Source: Aquimarina longa SW024
GTDB lineage: Bacteria; Bacteroidota; Bacteroidia; Flavobacteriales; Flavobacteriaceae
Reading direction: 5' to 3'
DNA length: 64,000 nt
NCBI RefSeq assembly: GCF_001401755.1
Contig: NZ_AVQK01000010.1
Location: 124,001-188,000, forward strand
Below the pieces are notes generated by a model. The model was not told the origin of the DNA. It did not search any database and was given only the letters and a program-made list of their open reading frames with translations. The translations under genes were made by a program, and so were the position numbers. Positions within the stretch are counted from its first letter, which is position 1, and every line of letters starts with the position of its first letter. Positions 61,453 through 64,000 of this stretch are shown here, one piece after another.

Positions 61453-64000
61453 ATGTATAAATTTATAAGCTCGTTAGTCTGTTTAGTACTGTTTATTAGT
61501 TGTTGGCAAAAACAAGCATCAATTGATGATCGAATATTTACTAGTGTACCCCCTGCTGTAACCGGTATTCAGTTTCGTAATACTCTGATAGAGAATGATT
61601 CGTTAAATTACTTTACATACTCTTATCTGTATATGGGCGGAGGTATTGCGACAGGAGATATTAATAACGATGGGTTGTTAGATCTTTATTTTACAGGAAA
61701 TCAGGTGCCTAATAAGCTGTATCTTAATAAAGGGAATCTTAGATTCGAAGATATCACTACTACAGCAGGAGTATCTGGAGATGAGAGATGGTATACTGGG
61801 GTAACTATGGTAGATGTTAATAATGATGGTTGGTTAGATATCTATTGCTCAGTAAGTGGAAAATTTGGTTCTAAAAAGAATCAGTTGTTTTTAAATAATG
61901 GAGATCATACATTTATAGAAAAGGCAGCTGAATATGGTATTGATGATATAGGAAACAGTATTCAGGGAACATTCTTTGATTATGATCGTGATGGAGACTT
62001 AGATCTGTATGTAGCCAATTACCCTTCGACTACATTTAATGCTCCTAATTTTTACTATAAATTTAAAATGTCAAATATAGAGGATACAGAAACGGATCAT
62101 TTGTATAGAAATGATGGAGATACGTTTACAGAAGTTACAGCGATTGCAGGGGTTAAGAGTTTTGGACTTACACTAAGTGCTACAGTAGGAGATGTTAATA
62201 ATGATGGTTGGTCAGATATCTATGTATCTAATGATTTTAGTACCCCAGATTATCTGTATATAAATAATCAAGATGGAACGTTTAAAGAGGTTGTTAAAAA
62301 AGCAACAGCACACACGGCTTTTTTTGGTATGGGAACTGATATTGCGGATTATAATAATGATGGGAATCTAGATATTTTTCAGGTGGATATGGATGCGCAG
62401 ACGAATCAGCGCAAAAAAGCTAATATGGCAAGTATGAATCCTAGATTATTTTGGAGTACAGTTAATGCGGGTTTTCATTATCAGTACATGCATAACTGTT
62501 TACAGCTCAATACAGGAGTGATTAAGGATGGAGTACCCTATTTTTCTAATATGTCTAGAATAACAGGTACTTCTTCAACGGATTGGAGTTGGGGACCTCT
62601 GTTTGCAGATTTTGATAATGATGGACGAAAAGATATATTCATTACCAATGGTACCAGAAGAGAGATCAATAACAATGATTATTTTAAAACCTTAGCTAAA
62701 GTAGCACATAAGAATGATAGTTTGTTACAAAGAAGCTTAATGATTCCTTCTGAGAAGATCGCTAATTTTATGTTTCATAATGTATCGAATTATAGTTTTG
62801 AAGATGTTACTAAAGATTGGGGTATCGAGTATAAAGGTTTTTCTAATGGAGTAGTCTATGCTGATTTAGATGCTGATGGAGATTTAGAAGTGATTACCAA
62901 TAATATTGATGACTACGCATCAGTTTTTAAAAATAAAAGTTCGGAAAAGAATAATCATATCACAATCCAGTTTAAAGGAGGTAATACAAATACTCTTGGA
63001 TTAGGTAATAGAGTATATATAACAACAGAGGGGCAAACCCAAATGCAGGAACTTACCTTATCCAGAGGATTTCAGTCATCAGTTGCGCCACAACTACATT
63101 TTGGGCTAAACCAATCCAAAATAATCGAAGAACTAAAGGTCGTCTGGGCAGATGGAAAATCTCAAACTCTTTATAATATTGATGTGAATCAAAGGATGGT
63201 ACTAAAGTATGATGATGCAATAAGTTCTGATACTATAGAGTTGTCAGAAAAAGAAACAACTGTATTTACTACAGAAACCAGTACTTTTTTTCCTAATTAT
63301 AGACATCAGGAGAATGCATATAATGATTTTTCTAAACAAGTTTTGCTTCCGCATAAGATGTCATCACTAGGTCCCGGAGTAGCAGTAGGAGATTTAAATG
63401 CTGATGGATTAGAGGATTATTTTATAGGGGGCGCATCGGGATATTCTGGGAGTATATTTTTTCAGCATATAACAGGTTTTAAAAAACAAGCGGTAGCGGT
63501 ACTCCAAAATGATCGATTGTATGAAGATATGGGGGCTGTTATTTTTGATGTAGATCAGGATGGGGATAATGATCTCTACGTAGTAAGTGGTGGATATGAG
63601 TTTTCTGCGGCATCAGAATTACTACAAGATAGGTTATATCTTAATGATGGTAAAGGGAATTTTACCAAAGTAAAAGAAGGAGCATTACCAGTACTATTAA
63701 CAAGTGGATCTCGGGTATATCCTATAGATTTTAATAAGGATGGAAAACAGGATGTATTAGTTTTGGGGCGTCAGATACCTGGGCATTATCCTGCTGCGGC
63801 AAATAGTTATTTATTACAAAATACTACTGAAAATGGAAAGGTGCAGTTTAAGAATGTTACGGCTACATTTGCTAAAGAGTTAACTGATCTAGGGATGGCT
63901 ACAAGTGCTATAATTACAGATTATAATAATGATAGTTGGTTAGATTTTATGATTGTTGGGGAGTGGATGCCTATACGGGTTTTTAAAAATACAGGGACAG
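61453..64000 (+). CDS. FG-GAP/VCBS-repeat lipoprotein with ASPIC/UnbV domain, 3' end outside window
   Basis: About 849 residues visible, open to the window edge. Lipobox LFISC with Cys near residue 17. FG-GAP/VCBS calcium-loop repeats: GDINNDGLLDLYFTGN, DVNNDGWLDIYCSV, DYDRDGDLDLYVANY, DVNNDGWSDIYVSNDF, DYNNDGNLDIFQVD and DFDNDGRKDIFITNG. An ASPIC/UnbV segment (about 510-580, NTLGLGNRVYITTEGQTQ ... GLNQSKIIEELKVVWADGK) is followed by more repeats. Such CRTAC-like lipoproteins commonly accompany SusCD pairs and are thought to act at the surface in ligand capture; exact role unknown. 75 bases after susD. Confidence 0.9.
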   Translation, partial: MYKFISSLVCLVLFISCWQKQASIDDRIFTSVPPAVTGIQFRNTLIENDSLNYFTYSYLYMGGGIATGDINNDGLLDLYFTGNQVPNKLYLNKGNLRFEDITTTAGVSGDERWYTGVTMVDVNNDGWLDIYCSVSGKFGSKKNQLFLNNGDHTFIEKAAEYGIDDIGNSIQGTFFDYDRDGDLDLYVANYPSTTFNAPNFYYKFKMSNIEDTETDHLYRNDGDTFTEVTAIAGVKSFGLTLSATVGDVNNDGWSDIYVSNDFSTPDYLYINNQDGTFKEVVKKATAHTAFFGMGTDIADYNNDGNLDIFQVDMDAQTNQRKKANMASMNPRLFWSTVNAGFHYQYMHNCLQLNTGVIKDGVPYFSNMSRITGTSSTDWSWGPLFADFDNDGRKDIFITNGTRREINNNDYFKTLAKVAHKNDSLLQRSLMIPSEKIANFMFHNVSNYSFEDVTKDWGIEYKGFSNGVVYADLDADGDLEVITNNIDDYASVFKNKSSEKNNHITIQFKGGNTNTLGLGNRVYITTEGQTQMQELTLSRGFQSSVAPQLHFGLNQSKIIEELKVVWADGKSQTLYNIDVNQRMVLKYDDAISSDTIELSEKETTVFTTETSTFFPNYRHQENAYNDFSKQVLLPHKMSSLGPGVAVGDLNADGLEDYFIGGASGYSGSIFFQHITGFKKQAVAVLQNDRLYEDMGAVIFDVDQDGDNDLYVVSGGYEFSAASELLQDRLYLNDGKGNFTKVKEGALPVLLTSGSRVYPIDFNKDGKQDVLVLGRQIPGHYPAAANSYLLQNTTENGKVQFKNVTATFAKELTDLGMATSAIITDYNNDSWLDFMIVGEWMPIRVFKNTGT

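Overview
The window is AT-rich bacterial DNA from the Bacteroidota, most likely a marine member of the Flavobacteriaceae (an Aquimarina-like genus is a guess). The evidence is TAnnTTTG-type -7 promoter boxes, a SusC/SusD pair, two ECF sigma/FecR/TonB-receptor loci, a PorE-like OmpA protein, a GSCFA protein, an aromatic amino acid hydroxylase and a protease with a type IX-secretion-like tail.

Region 1 (1-21.5 kb) is mostly housekeeping: the end of a sodium/amino-acid symporter, a PorE-like OmpA/PD40 protein, era, a lipoprotein beta-propeller, der, a TIM-barrel protein, and a six-gene minus-strand operon (M23 peptidase, CapA-like, MerR, LemA, two TPM proteins). It continues with alaS, a GSCFA protein, an aromatic amino acid hydroxylase, a lysyl-endopeptidase-like protease and a META lipoprotein. 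A frameshifted relic lies at 8.5-8.8 kb.

Region 2 (21.6-40.7 kb) is a long plus-strand aerobic phenylacetate cluster: a TetR regulator, paaE-A-B-C-D-G-H, a four-helix-bundle gene embedded in tandem repeats, paaI-J-Z, a broken GIY-YIG gene, a second crotonase and paaY. It runs on into branched-chain amino acid catabolism (E2, aminotransferase, fused E1 alpha/beta). Phenylacetyl-CoA is epoxidised by PaaABCE, isomerised by PaaG, ring-opened and oxidised by PaaZ, then beta-oxidised by the crotonase, PaaH and PaaJ. No paaK is in the window. An 8+4+8 palindrome lies between the -33 and -7 boxes of the paaE promoter, and a near copy sits just before the E2 start, suggesting one TetR regulon. Nearly every gap holds a different short inverted-repeat or word-repeat family.

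Region 3 (41-53.3 kb) holds a FecI/FecR/TonB-siderophore-receptor locus on the minus strand, then a sparse stretch of isolated genes (DinB, small lipoproteins, a serine hydrolase) among decayed mobile DNA: a group II intron tail, two transposase-tail relics and a duplicated element of about 112 bp.

Region 4 (53.6-64 kb) opens with a 21/42-bp tandem array, followed by a plus-strand ECF sigma, FecR, SusC, SusD and an incomplete FG-GAP/UnbV lipoprotein that runs off the window: a regulated outer-membrane uptake locus of unknown substrate.
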